Shown in pieces: positions 1 through 7,887 of a stretch of DNA of 16,263 nt. Source of the DNA: JBBRNH01 sp038247465 (GTDB lineage: Bacteria; Bacteroidota; Bacteroidia; Cytophagales; Spirosomataceae). The translations under genes and the position numbers were made by a program. Location of the stretch: assembly GCA_038247465.1 (NCBI GenBank), contig JBBRUV010000071.1, forward strand, positions 1-16,263, read 5' to 3'. The notes under the pieces were generated by a model. That model worked only from the letters and a program-made list of their open reading frames with translations. It made no database searches and was not told the origin of the DNA. The stretch's first letter is position 1, and each line of letters begins with the position of its first letter.

Positions 1-72
1 AAGCCAGTAGTGGCTCCCCGGCCTGCCCGTGCGCCCAGGCCAGTGGTGGCACCGAATCCGGCAAAACCCTGA
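1..72 (+). CDS. C-terminal tail of a Pro/Ala-rich protein (partial)
   Basis: Frame 1 is open from the window edge to a TGA at 70-72 and encodes 23 residues rich in Pro, Ala, Val and Arg. PVVAP occurs twice (residues 2-6 and 14-18), so the tail looks like an internal low-complexity repeat. A strong intrinsic terminator starts 34 nt after the stop, which fits a real gene end. No domain is visible and the function cannot be inferred from this fragment. Confidence 0.5.
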   Translation, partial: KPVVAPRPARAPRPVVAPNPAKP

Positions 73-105
73 TTTGCGAGTGATATTCTCTGGTTTTCAA
101 CGTCT

Positions 106-145
106 AAATCCTTAGTCTGTGTCGGCACAAACTAAGGATTTTTTT
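106..145 (+). terminator. Rho-independent terminator after the first gene
   Basis: AAATCCTTAGT (106-116) pairs perfectly with ACTAAGGATTT (131-141). The stem continues as TGTG/CACA (118-121 with 126-129) around a TCGG loop, with a single C117/A130 mismatch. Seven T residues follow (139-145). This is a textbook intrinsic terminator for the gene ending at 72, and it separates that gene from the sigma-factor gene. Confidence 0.88.
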
Positions 146-221
146 GTGGCCCAGGCAACCCTCGCCCGCAATTCGGTATTTCTGTCAGCAGACGGTCTTC
201 AATCACAATCAGGCCAAGACG

Positions 222-779
222 ATGCTTCACCAATTGATCGAACAATGCCAGCGCGGGAATGCCTTTGCCCAACGGCGACTGTACGATCAATACGCCAATC
301 GGCTGTATCGGGTGAGTTTGCGGTATGTGCGGCACGAACCCGATGCCGAAGAAGTGCTGATGAACGCGTTTCTGAACATATTCCGCAAACTGCCCGATTT
401 TGTTTACCGCGACGATAACGGGCTGGAAGCCTGGCTCCGGCGCATTGTGGTGAACGAAGCCTTGCTGCACCTGCGGGCAAATCGGGCATTGCCCTTGTTT
501 CGGGATGATGACGAGACGATGGGAACATTGGCTACCAATGAGTTACCGGATGGCGGGCTGGAAGCCGAACAAATTTATGACCTCATTCGGGAGTTGCCGC
601 CCGGCTACCGAACCGTGTTTAATCTGTATGCCATTGAAGGCTACACGCACCGCGAAATTGCCGCACAACTCCACATTTCAGAAAACACGTCGAAGTCGCA
701 ACTGAGCAAGGCGCGGGCATTATTACAAAAGTGGCTAACAACACATGGCTATGAACGAACAACACGGCAATCGTCCTGA
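222..779 (+). CDS. ECF-type RNA polymerase sigma-70 factor
   Basis: A 185-residue sigma factor with the two-domain ECF layout. Region 2 lies at about residues 20-60 (DQYANRLYRVSLRYV, then DAEEVLMNAFLNIFRKLPDF). Region 4 lies at about 120-170 (LPPGYRTVFNLYAIEGYTHREIA, here 23 residues split as LPPGYRTVFNLY and AIEGYTHREIA), ending in a helix-turn-helix with the SKSQLSKAR motif common in Bacteroidota ECF factors. The ATG at 222 was chosen because it gives the usual ECF length; the frame is open back to a TTG at 144, but that start would overlap the terminator and add 26 unsupported residues. The 3' end overlaps the next gene by 35 nt, indicating translational coupling with a membrane protein that is probably its regulator. 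It would direct RNA polymerase to an envelope- or uptake-related regulon; the target genes are inferred only from the neighbours. Confidence 0.9.
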   Translation: MLHQLIEQCQRGNAFAQRRLYDQYANRLYRVSLRYVRHEPDAEEVLMNAFLNIFRKLPDFVYRDDNGLEAWLRRIVVNEALLHLRANRALPLFRDDDETMGTLATNELPDGGLEAEQIYDLIRELPPGYRTVFNLYAIEGYTHREIAAQLHISENTSKSQLSKARALLQKWLTTHGYERTTRQSS

Positions 780-1536
780 CCAACGCATCCGGCAAATGCT
801 CGACACGCTGCCCGACGCACCCCCGCCCGGCTCGACCTTCGACTCGGCCAAACTCTGGGAACGGTTGCGCCCCGAACTCATAGTGCTGTCTGTCTCCGTT
901 CAATCGGCTGAAAAACAGCCTGTTGTCCGTAAAAAACGGCCCATTGGCGGCTGGTGGCTGGTAGCGGCCTCGGTGGTGGGTTTGCTGATGGGCGGGCTGT
1001 GGTGGTCGGGGCAATTATGGTCGAAGCAGGAGATGGTGAGCCAGAAAACGTCGGAGAAGACAGATGGCAACCATAGGTTGTCGGCCAAGCCAAATCCGTC
1101 AGTAGATCAACCGAAAGTAGTTGCCCATCTGAGTGAAATACGGTTGGCAACGGCCTTTTCCAAACGCCAATTTCACCAGCCGAAACGAGTCGAAACCAGG
1201 CCAATTTCAGCAAAAGCCCCCGTTGGACTGGCTTATAATCAGCCCCAAAATGCCGATAATCAGCCAATAGTCTCGCCCGTAGAAATGGCAAACACACCAC
1301 CAGAATCAGCCAGTCTGACACCAGCCGCGACGCAGAAACCAGCTATTGCCAACACGCCGAAACGCCGGTATCGGGTGGTGCATACCAACGAATTAGCCGA
1401 CGAAGACGAATCGAATGTGGTCCGGTATCGCGCCGAACGCTTTGTCCGGTTGGGCACCGGAAGCCCGTCGTCGGCTGGTTCAGGCGGAGAATCGCCGATG
1501 CTTTTGATTCCATTAAACCGTAAATCAATCCAGTAA
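745..1536 (+). CDS. Single-pass membrane protein, putative anti-sigma factor
   Basis: 263 residues (261 if the ATG at 751 is used). A hydrophilic N-terminal segment with RIRQMLDTLPDAPPPGS precedes one strong transmembrane helix at about residues 68-88 (GGWWLVAASVVGLLMGGLWW). A long Pro/Gln/Lys-rich low-complexity region of about 170 residues follows, presumably extracytoplasmic. The start lies inside the sigma gene (35-nt overlap), the classic arrangement of a sigma factor with its anti-sigma factor, and the topology fits: cytoplasmic sigma-binding part, one helix, outer sensor tail. No zinc-binding ZAS motif (HxxxCxxC) and no FecR-like domain is visible, so the role rests on position and topology. 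It ends 2 nt before the next gene. Confidence 0.72.
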   Translation: MAMNEQHGNRPDQRIRQMLDTLPDAPPPGSTFDSAKLWERLRPELIVLSVSVQSAEKQPVVRKKRPIGGWWLVAASVVGLLMGGLWWSGQLWSKQEMVSQKTSEKTDGNHRLSAKPNPSVDQPKVVAHLSEIRLATAFSKRQFHQPKRVETRPISAKAPVGLAYNQPQNADNQPIVSPVEMANTPPESASLTPAATQKPAIANTPKRRYRVVHTNELADEDESNVVRYRAERFVRLGTGSPSSAGSGGESPMLLIPLNRKSIQ

Positions 1537-1538
1537 TC

Positions 1539-2636
1539 ATGCGAACGTATCAATTTGCTTTGCTCCTGTTGAGCATGGCCGGGACCGCTATGGCCCAACA
1601 GGAATCACATTTGGCCGGGCCGGGCAAACGCGGCAATTTCAGCGGGTTGAGCCACGTTGAGGTAGATTTAGGCCAGAAAAACGCGCTGGTGGTGGGTTTC
1701 ACTACGTTTGGGCAGGCAATAGCCCGGCAAAATATTGACTCGGTATTACGGCTGTTCGTATCTGATTATCAGAAGATTGCTGACACCACACAAGCCACAA
1801 CGCGGGCAACTCACGCGCTGTATCGGCTCGGCCCGTTTACCCGCACGGTTGATCTGCGATACACGCCACAAACCACCGCTACGTTCCGGTTTTCGGGCGA
1901 ACAACCCGACCCGGTGCTGGTGAAAACGCGGCAAGACACGCTGCAAATCGTCTGGTCGTCGGCCATGATGCCGTTGGCGCACTACGATTTCAGCACGTAT
2001 CTGATCGTCAATAATCTGAGCGATGTTGACCGCATTTTGCGGGAAGGTGGGGTGAACGGGAAATTGCAGGAGGCTCTGAAATCGGTGCGGCAGTACAAGG
2101 GTCATGACTTAACCAGCCCTAAAATGGCGTTTGATTTGCGGTACAAACGCGAGGGCGAATCCATACAAACGCAGTTTATCAACCCCGGTTTAGCCAAAAA
2201 CTCGTATATCAGTTTCCAGCCAAATATCGGTATTGGCCTGATCCGAACGCAGTGGGTGCCGTCGCTGAATTTAGACGTGCAGTTTATCCCAAACCGATTT
2301 AAAGGAGCGGGCTATTCTGTGGGGTATCTGTCGAATTTCTATTTTCAGAACCAAACAGACGGACGGTTCCCAATCCAGCAAAACAGTTTTCTGACGCTTG
2401 GGGTGGCGTTCTACCGAAACCGAACCAATCAGCCCGGCCCGGCCTTCGATAACTTACGAACCAGTTTTTCAGTAGGCGTACTCGTGCGTAATGCCGGTAA
2501 TGTATTTCCAAAAGGGACTATCCGGCTAAGTGGGACCCTTTATCAGAAGGGATTCCTCAAAATTCAGCCCGAGCTTTACTTTGACGGCACATTCAAAAAT
2601 GTGTATCCTGGCCTTCGGGTTGGGTTTGGGTTGTAG
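1539..2636 (+). CDS. Exported protein of unknown function, probable outer-membrane component
   Basis: 365 residues with a clear Sec signal peptide (MRTYQFALLLLSMAGTAMA, cleavage predicted before QQES at residue 20). The middle contains a mixed segment. The last ~150 residues alternate polar and apolar residues with many aromatics and Gly turns, resembling outer-membrane beta-strands, and the protein ends in a strand-like LRVGFGL. I do not recognise a named family. It follows the putative anti-sigma gene by 2 nt, so it is very likely cotranscribed with the sigma/anti-sigma pair and may be the envelope part of that circuit. Confidence 0.8.
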   Translation: MRTYQFALLLLSMAGTAMAQQESHLAGPGKRGNFSGLSHVEVDLGQKNALVVGFTTFGQAIARQNIDSVLRLFVSDYQKIADTTQATTRATHALYRLGPFTRTVDLRYTPQTTATFRFSGEQPDPVLVKTRQDTLQIVWSSAMMPLAHYDFSTYLIVNNLSDVDRILREGGVNGKLQEALKSVRQYKGHDLTSPKMAFDLRYKREGESIQTQFINPGLAKNSYISFQPNIGIGLIRTQWVPSLNLDVQFIPNRFKGAGYSVGYLSNFYFQNQTDGRFPIQQNSFLTLGVAFYRNRTNQPGPAFDNLRTSFSVGVLVRNAGNVFPKGTIRLSGTLYQKGFLKIQPELYFDGTFKNVYPGLRVGFGL

Positions 2637-2769
2637 TTCATCGGACAGCGGGCCTATATGCGTCTTGTCTGGCACCGATACTCCACCGTTAATCCAATGA
2701 ATCTGCCGTTCCACGCCCTGTTTTCGCGGTTTCGTCTAATAATCTGCTCATCGGCATAACATCCCGTCC

Positions 2770-2777
2770 TACTTTTG
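2770..2777 (+). promoter_or_regulatory. Candidate Bacteroidota -7 box (TACTTTTG)
   Basis: TACTTTTG matches the Bacteroidota primary-sigma -7 consensus TAnnTTTG exactly. It lies 53 nt upstream of the TonB-receptor ATG, in the 194-nt gap after the preceding gene. No good TTTG/TTG -33 box is present 17-23 nt upstream, so the call is tentative. Nothing else was recognised in this gap (2637-2830). Confidence 0.38.
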
Positions 2778-2830
2778 AGTACTAATACCAAGTACCAACA
2801 GCTCGGACAGCCTTGGGTAACAACCTGACG

Positions 2831-5341
2831 ATGAAACACTCTATCTTATTGAAGACGCAAAGTATTGCGTCTCTATTTTGGCTTCTGACGATCCTCGGCC
2901 CGGCGTTTGGGCAGGTCAATCAGCGGCCTGCAATGCCCGCCGTTCCGCAACAAACAGTGAGCGGCTACATTAAAGATGCCCGAAACGGAGAAGGACTCAT
3001 CGGCGTGTCGGTTTATGTGAAAGAGACTGGCACCGGGGCCGTCACCAATAACTACGGCTACTACGCCGTATCGCTCCCGGCTGGCACCTACACACTGATA
3101 ATCAGCTTTGTAGGCTACACTAAACAGGCCAAAGCCATTGCACTGACGGGCCAAAATTTGAAACTCAATCTTGAACTGGCCGAAGAAAAATTCGACTTGC
3201 AGGAAGTAGTAGTGAAGGCCACCCGCGAAGAAGACAACGTGAAAAGCATTGAGATGAGCGTGAACCGGATGGACGTAAAAACCATTCGGCGCATCCCGGC
3301 TCTGCTCGGCGAGGTTGACGTGATTCGGAGTATTCAACTGCTGCCCGGCGTGACGAGCGTGGGCGAAGGCGCAACGGGTTTTAACGTCCGGGGCGGTTCG
3401 ATAGACCAAAATCTGGTGCTGCTCGATGAGGCTCCGGTGTATAATTCGTCGCACCTGTTCGGGTTTTTCTCGGTCTTCAATCCCGATGCCGTCAAGGATG
3501 TAAAACTTATTAAGGGTGGTATCCCGGCTCTGTACGGTGGCCGGATTTCGTCAATTCTCGACGTCCGAATGAAAGAAGGCAACGCCAAAAAGCCCGAATT
3601 AACGGGTGGTGTAGGTCTGATTTTCAGCCGGTTGGCCTACGAGCGACCATTGTTCAAGAATAAAGACGGCGTGGCTCGCGGGTCGTTTATTGTAGCTGGT
3701 CGGCGGAGTTACGCCGATGTTCTGGCCCAGCCGTTTCTGAGGGGCGACCTGAAAGGGTCGCAGTTTTATTTTTATGACCTGACCGCCAAAATCAACTACC
3801 GCATCAACGACAACAATACCGTGTATGCGTCGGGCTACTTAGGCCGCGACCTGTTTGGGGCTGATTTTGGCTTCGACTGGGGCAATACCACCGCCACCGC
3901 CCGCTGGAACCACGTCTTTAACAGCAAGTTATTCCTGAACACAACTGCTTTTTATAGCAACTACGATTACCTGCTCGATTCTGACCTGAAACGGAAACCC
4001 GAAAACAAAGGCGATTATTTCCGGTGGAAATCGCGGATTGTGAATTACAGCATCAAGCCCGATTTTACCTGGTTTCGAAACAACAACACCATCACCTTTG
4101 GCGGGCAAAGTATTCTGTATGATTTTCAGCCTGGCGAAGCCACCGCTGCCAGTGCGGGCGTGGTGCGCTCGTTTGGGTTGAAGAGCAAGTACGCCCTCGA
4201 AAACGCGCTGTATGTCGGTAACGAACAGCAACTTAGCAAACGCTGGCAGTTGCAATACGGTCTGCGCTACTCGTTTTATCAGTATATAGGGCCGGGCGAA
4301 GCCTTCACGTTTTCTGCCGATACCCCACCCGGCCAACGGCGCGATTTGACGGGCGTAAAAACCTACACCGGGCGCGATGTGATTCAGACTTACGGCAATT
4401 GGGAGCCCCGGTTTGCGGCCAAATACGAACTCTCTGACCTGAGTTCGCTCAAGTTTAGCTACAACCGGCTGGCCCAATACACGCACCTGATTTCAAACAC
4501 AACGGCATCCATCCCGCTCGATGTCTGGTCGCCTTCGACCAACAACATTAAACCGCAATTGGCCGATCAGGTGGCGGGCGGGTATTTTCGCAACTTCGGC
4601 AAGTCTGGCACCGAGTTCGAAGCATCGGTAGAGGTCTATTACAAATGGTTGCAAAATCAGATTGATTACATTGACGGAGCCAATTTGTTGCTAAATCCAT
4701 TGCTGGAAGGCGATTTGCTGTCGGGGCCGGGCCGGGCATACGGAGCCGAGTTTTTTATCAAGAAAAACAGCGGCCCACTGCACGGCTGGATCAGTTACAC
4801 CCTCGCCAAAACCGAGCGGCAGGTAACGGGCATCAACAGCAACGAATGGTATCCGACGCGCTTCGACAAGCGCCACACCCTGAACACCGTATTTCTGTAC
4901 GACCCGCTTCGGTCGAGCGGCCAACCGTCGCGGTGGAGTTTTTCGGCCACGTTCGTGATTGCGAGCGGCACCCCGGCGACGTTCCCAACCAATCGGTTTG
5001 AGTATGACGGGTTTGTGGTGCCGCAAAACGCCGATGCCCTCCGTAACAACTACCGGATTCCGGCCTACCACCGCTTAGACTTTGCGGCCACGTTGCAGGG
5101 CAGCCGCCGGCCCGGTCGCCGGAATCAGGATAGCTGGGTGTTTTCGGTGTATAATGCGTATGGCCGCAGGAATCCGTTTTCGGTATTTTTTCGGCAATCG
5201 CCCGATTTTACAACCCTGTCGGCGGGTAGCAACCCGGTGACGCCAACGGCTGAGTATCAGCAACAACCGACAACGCAGGCTGTCCGGTACTCGATTTTTG
5301 CGACCATCATTCCATCGGTAACCTACAATTTTAAATTCTAA
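2831..5341 (+). CDS. TonB-dependent outer-membrane receptor with carboxypeptidase-regulatory-like domain
   Basis: 836 residues from the ATG at 2831. A TTG at 2813 in the same frame would add six residues ahead of a good signal peptide and was rejected. Order: signal peptide (about 1-27, ending FGQ); carboxypeptidase-regulatory-like beta-sandwich (about 42-118, with NNYGYYAVSLPAGTYTL and FVGY); TonB-type plug (about 125-250, with LQEVVVKATR, LPGVTSVGEGATGFNVRGGS, LLDEAPVYN, IKGGIPALYGGRISSILDVR); then a ~580-residue beta-barrel ending in the aromatic YNFKF. It imports a bulky substrate across the outer membrane using TonB-ExbBD energy. The substrate is unknown. No N-terminal FecA-type signalling domain is visible ahead of the regulatory-like domain. 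The DUF4249 lipoprotein starts 6 nt downstream, a standard pairing. Confidence 0.95.
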   Translation: MKHSILLKTQSIASLFWLLTILGPAFGQVNQRPAMPAVPQQTVSGYIKDARNGEGLIGVSVYVKETGTGAVTNNYGYYAVSLPAGTYTLIISFVGYTKQAKAIALTGQNLKLNLELAEEKFDLQEVVVKATREEDNVKSIEMSVNRMDVKTIRRIPALLGEVDVIRSIQLLPGVTSVGEGATGFNVRGGSIDQNLVLLDEAPVYNSSHLFGFFSVFNPDAVKDVKLIKGGIPALYGGRISSILDVRMKEGNAKKPELTGGVGLIFSRLAYERPLFKNKDGVARGSFIVAGRRSYADVLAQPFLRGDLKGSQFYFYDLTAKINYRINDNNTVYASGYLGRDLFGADFGFDWGNTTATARWNHVFNSKLFLNTTAFYSNYDYLLDSDLKRKPENKGDYFRWKSRIVNYSIKPDFTWFRNNNTITFGGQSILYDFQPGEATAASAGVVRSFGLKSKYALENALYVGNEQQLSKRWQLQYGLRYSFYQYIGPGEAFTFSADTPPGQRRDLTGVKTYTGRDVIQTYGNWEPRFAAKYELSDLSSLKFSYNRLAQYTHLISNTTASIPLDVWSPSTNNIKPQLADQVAGGYFRNFGKSGTEFEASVEVYYKWLQNQIDYIDGANLLLNPLLEGDLLSGPGRAYGAEFFIKKNSGPLHGWISYTLAKTERQVTGINSNEWYPTRFDKRHTLNTVFLYDPLRSSGQPSRWSFSATFVIASGTPATFPTNRFEYDGFVVPQNADALRNNYRIPAYHRLDFAATLQGSRRPGRRNQDSWVFSVYNAYGRRNPFSVFFRQSPDFTTLSAGSNPVTPTAEYQQQPTTQAVRYSIFATIIPSVTYNFKF

Positions 5342-5347
5342 CTCGCC

Positions 5348-6259
5348 ATGAAAAACAGCATCTTAGTAGGCTTTCGCCCGTTCACTCTGTCGCTCCTTAT
5401 CTCTGTCGCATTTTTTTCCTGCGAAACCGTTATTGATGCCGATTTAGACACCGGCCCGGCCCAGCTTTCGGTTGATGGCACCGTTACCGACCAACCCGGC
5501 CCACAGGTGATTCGGCTGACCCAAACGGCAGCTTATTTCAGCAGTGCCAAACCGCCCGTAGCCTCTGGCGCAACCGTGAGCGTGACCGACGATGCCGGAA
5601 AAATTTATGCCTTCACCGATCCCGATAACGATGGCTACTACATCTGGCAACCGCCTACAACAGGAGATACGCTGGGACGCATTGGGCGAACGTATAAATT
5701 AGCCGTGAAATGGAATGGCGATGACTACTCGGCAACATCGGTACTAAACCGGGTGCCAACGGTAGATTCGATTGTATTTCGGAACGAGCGGCTGACCCCG
5801 GTTTCGCAGAGATTTGGCTACCAGGCCGAATATTATGCCCGCGACCCTGCCGGGGCCACTGACTATAGCCGCATCCGATTTTACCGTAATGATACGCTTC
5901 AAAACAGCACGAGCCAGATTATTCTGGCCTATGACGGCGCGTTTCGGGGTGGTGCCAACACCGACGGGCTGATGTTCATCCGGCCCATTCGTCAGGCCGC
6001 CAATCCCGATAGTTTGTACCGGATGAATGACCGGGTTCGGATTGATATTCAGTCTGTTACGGAGGAATACTTTGATTTTATGGGTCAGGTAAATACCCAG
6101 ATCAATAACAGTGGCTTGTTTGCCCAGCCGCCCGCCAACGTGCCAACTAACGTGGTTAACGCCAACCCAAAAGGCCGCAAAGCAACTGGATTTTTTGTGG
6201 TATCGGCCATCCGCAGCCGAACGGCTCAGGTAATAAAAGAAAACATTCGGGCGAAGTAG
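5348..6259 (+). CDS. DUF4249-family lipoprotein, partner of the TonB receptor
   Basis: 303 residues. A lipoprotein signal peptide ends in the lipobox AFFSC, with the acylated Cys at residue 25, followed by ETVIDADL, the usual opening of DUF4249 proteins in which a Cys-Glu precedes an acidic stretch. An Ig-like beta segment follows (LSVDGTVTDQPGPQVIRLTQTA, seen as LSVDGTVTDQPG and PQVIRLTQTA). The gene lies 6 nt after a TonB-receptor gene, which is the usual DUF4249 context. It is probably anchored at the outer membrane as an accessory or surface partner of the receptor. The ligand is unknown. The inverted repeat at 6282-6333 lies just beyond its stop and may terminate transcription. Confidence 0.88.
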   Translation: MKNSILVGFRPFTLSLLISVAFFSCETVIDADLDTGPAQLSVDGTVTDQPGPQVIRLTQTAAYFSSAKPPVASGATVSVTDDAGKIYAFTDPDNDGYYIWQPPTTGDTLGRIGRTYKLAVKWNGDDYSATSVLNRVPTVDSIVFRNERLTPVSQRFGYQAEYYARDPAGATDYSRIRFYRNDTLQNSTSQIILAYDGAFRGGANTDGLMFIRPIRQAANPDSLYRMNDRVRIDIQSVTEEYFDFMGQVNTQINNSGLFAQPPANVPTNVVNANPKGRKATGFFVVSAIRSRTAQVIKENIRAK

Positions 6260-6281
6260 TGATACGCTATACTCCACGGTC

Positions 6282-6333
6282 GCGGCCGACCGTCCCAACC
6301 CCTCCCCTGTTTAGGAGAGGAGCTGGGAGGGGT
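6282..6333. repeat. Dispersed GC-rich inverted repeat between convergent genes, copy 1
   Basis: ACCCCTCCC (6298-6306) and GGGAGGGGT (6325-6333) are perfect inverted arms around an 18-nt spacer that itself contains a smaller CTCC/GGAG palindrome. The left flank 6282-6309 matches 14155-14182 at 27 of 28 positions (G/A at 6288). The repeat fills most of the 75-nt gap between the DUF4249 gene (+) and the small lipoprotein gene (-), ending 1 nt before the latter's stop codon. It may act as a bidirectional terminator or 3'-end stabiliser; that role is inference. Confidence 0.85.
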
Positions 6334-6334
6334 A

Positions 6335-6715
6335 TCACGGCAAGCCATTCTGAAACGTAATCTCCGTCACAACGCCCATCGCGCTCATGCGGAGGGCCAC
6401 AGTCGGGGCCGATGGTTGGGCCTTCGTGTCGTTGCACTGCGGGCCGGGTTGCAGATAATAGACGTAATATTTCTGGTTCCGGTCGGCAATCTGGTTAATG
6501 TCTGGACCACCCAAAATGCCGCCAATATTGTTAGCCGATTGGCCTTTGAACTGCTCGATTTCGGCCCGGAAACCACCCACGAGTTTAGCCCGAACGCCGT
6601 TGCAACCGCGCCGGTCACCCCGCCACGCTTTAGTGTCGAGCTTACCAAACGTATCAGGCGCGGGGTAGCAACCGAGCATTACCAGTCCCAAAAAAGCAAT
6701 CAAAAGAATTTTCAT
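6335..6715 (-). CDS. Small lipoprotein of unknown function
   Basis: 126 residues starting with MKILLIAFLGLVMLGC, a lipoprotein signal peptide with the acylated Cys at residue 16. The mature part has two further cysteines, one in DRRGCNGVR and one in GPQCND, which could form a disulphide. No known domain is recognised. The ATG at 6715 was chosen over an open frame reaching 6838 because it begins a perfect lipobox signal and avoids overlap with the upstream peptidase gene. It lies 58 nt downstream of that gene on the same strand, so it is probably cotranscribed. Its stop codon abuts the inverted repeat. Confidence 0.78.
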   Translation of the reverse strand: MKILLIAFLGLVMLGCYPAPDTFGKLDTKAWRGDRRGCNGVRAKLVGGFRAEIEQFKGQSANNIGGILGGPDINQIADRNQKYYVYYLQPGPQCNDTKAQPSAPTVALRMSAMGVVTEITFQNGLP

Positions 6716-6733
6716 CGGTTTAAGGTCGGACAA

Positions 6734-6771
6734 ATCAGCGAAATAAGCAGTAAAAATCAGTGTCATCAGCG
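6734..6771. repeat. Cluster of degenerate ATCAGCG heptamers
   Basis: In the 58-nt gap between the two lipoprotein genes, four related heptamers occur in direct orientation: ATCAGCG (6734), TAAGCAG (6744), ATCAGTG (6756) and ATCAGCG (6765). Spacings are 9-12 nt, close to one helical turn. It could be a binding site or a fragment of a dispersed intergenic repeat; no function is established. Confidence 0.5.
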
Positions 6772-6773
6772 GT

Positions 6774-7778
6774 TTATTGTTCATTATACAACACCTGCAA
6801 CAGCGTTTGGCCAACGGCTTTGAGCGTGGCGGGGTCAATCTGACTCATGTTGTCGGTGCTGGTGTGCCACTGCGGAAAAAACCCACCCGTGAGCGGAGTG
6901 ATATGAATAATGTCAATCATCGGTGCCTTCATCAGGGTATTTACCGGCAGGTGGTCGTCGGTGATTGCCCCGCCGTTTTGGTCCAAGAAATACTGGCTGA
7001 ATCCCAATGAACTGGCTGTTTCCCAAACCTTGCTCACCACACCAGCCGCCATCTCGCGGGAGTAGCCTTCTTTGGGGAATGTTGCGCCTTTGGCTCCTAC
7101 CATGTCTAACAAAACACCGTAATAAGGCGTGTAGCCGGGTTTAAACGGGTTTTTGGCAAAATACCGCGAGCCGAGACAGAAGCCCACATAGTCAATTTCG
7201 CCTTCTTTATCGCCCTGCGCTTTGTCGGAATTTCCCCAGTCCTCGGCATCAAAAAACACGAGGTCAATACCAACCGTTGGTTTCTGTTTGGCAAGTTGAA
7301 TGGTACGGGCTAATTCGAGCAAAACGCCCACGCCCGATGCGCCATCGTTGGCGGCTGGCACGGCTTTTTTGGCGTTCACCGCGCTGCTGTCCTGATCGGC
7401 TTGCGGGCGCGAATCCCAGTGCGAGGCCAGTAAAATCCGCTTGGAAGCCTGCGGGTTAATGCTACCGATGATGTTGCGGGCGTTGAGTTTTTTGCCGTCC
7501 CAGGTGGTAGCCGTGAATGTCTGCTCGGTTACGGTGCAACCAAACTCTTTCAGTTTTGCCACGAGATAATCTCCTCCCTGCACGTGGGCGGGTGTGTTTG
7601 GCACACGCGGCCCAAACCCCACCTGCCGGGCGATAAACTGATAGGCCGAATCGGCGGTGAAGGTTGGGGCCTGCACCAACGTTGTGCTTTCGGTCTGGTT
7701 TTCAGATTGGTCGGTTTTGGTTTTGCACGAGGTTAAGACAGTCACCATAGCCAATGTCAGCAAAAAGAGTCGGTTCAT
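6774..7778 (-). CDS. M28-family metallo-lipoprotein, glutaminyl-cyclase-like
   Basis: 334 residues from the ATG at 7778. The lipobox LTSC places the acylated Cys at residue 18, so the enzyme is probably membrane-anchored outside the cytoplasm. The M28 zinc-site residues are all visible: His120 in LLASHWDSRP, Asp145 in PAANDGASG, the catalytic Glu179 with Asp180 in FFDAEDWG, Asp225 in LLDMVG, and His305 in FPQWHTSTDN. The pairing of DDHLPVN (from residue 274) with FPQWHTSTDN resembles glutaminyl-peptide cyclotransferases more than classical aminopeptidases. It therefore either removes N-terminal residues or converts N-terminal Gln to pyroglutamate on exported proteins. The TAnnTTTG-type promoter at 7836-7865 precedes it. 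The frame is open back to 8036, but the lipobox fixes the start. Confidence 0.88.
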   Translation of the reverse strand: MNRLFLLTLAMVTVLTSCKTKTDQSENQTESTTLVQAPTFTADSAYQFIARQVGFGPRVPNTPAHVQGGDYLVAKLKEFGCTVTEQTFTATTWDGKKLNARNIIGSINPQASKRILLASHWDSRPQADQDSSAVNAKKAVPAANDGASGVGVLLELARTIQLAKQKPTVGIDLVFFDAEDWGNSDKAQGDKEGEIDYVGFCLGSRYFAKNPFKPGYTPYYGVLLDMVGAKGATFPKEGYSREMAAGVVSKVWETASSLGFSQYFLDQNGGAITDDHLPVNTLMKAPMIDIIHITPLTGGFFPQWHTSTDNMSQIDPATLKAVGQTLLQVLYNEQ

Positions 7779-7835
7779 AAAGGTTGGGCGTTTTGTTGTA
7801 TGGTCATCAAGTAGTTTCAACGCCGGAGTGATGCC

Positions 7836-7865
7836 CAAAAGTACGGCTTTTGCGCCATCAGCGAA
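7836..7865 (-). promoter_or_regulatory. Candidate promoter of the M28 lipoprotein gene
   Basis: On the minus strand TACTTTTG (7843 to 7836) matches the TAnnTTTG consensus exactly. A near -33 box TTCG (7865 to 7862) lies 18 nt upstream. The 5' untranslated region would be about 50 nt. The octamer is identical to the one ahead of the TonB-receptor gene. Confidence 0.5.
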
Positions 7866-7887
7866 CACCGGGCTTCGGTAGTTGCCA

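Noticed and set aside
144..221. N-terminal extension of the sigma factor to a TTG at 144
   Set aside because: It begins inside the U-tract of the terminator and adds residues not seen in ECF factors; ATG 222 gives the normal length.
222..1536. Classical FecI/FecR pair driving a FecA-type transducer
   Set aside because: The membrane protein lacks FecR features and the receptor at 2831-5341 starts with a carboxypeptidase-regulatory-like domain, with no signalling domain ahead of it.
6734..6771. CRISPR-like direct repeats
   Set aside because: Units are 7 nt, degenerate and 9-12 nt apart, with no spacer structure or cas genes.
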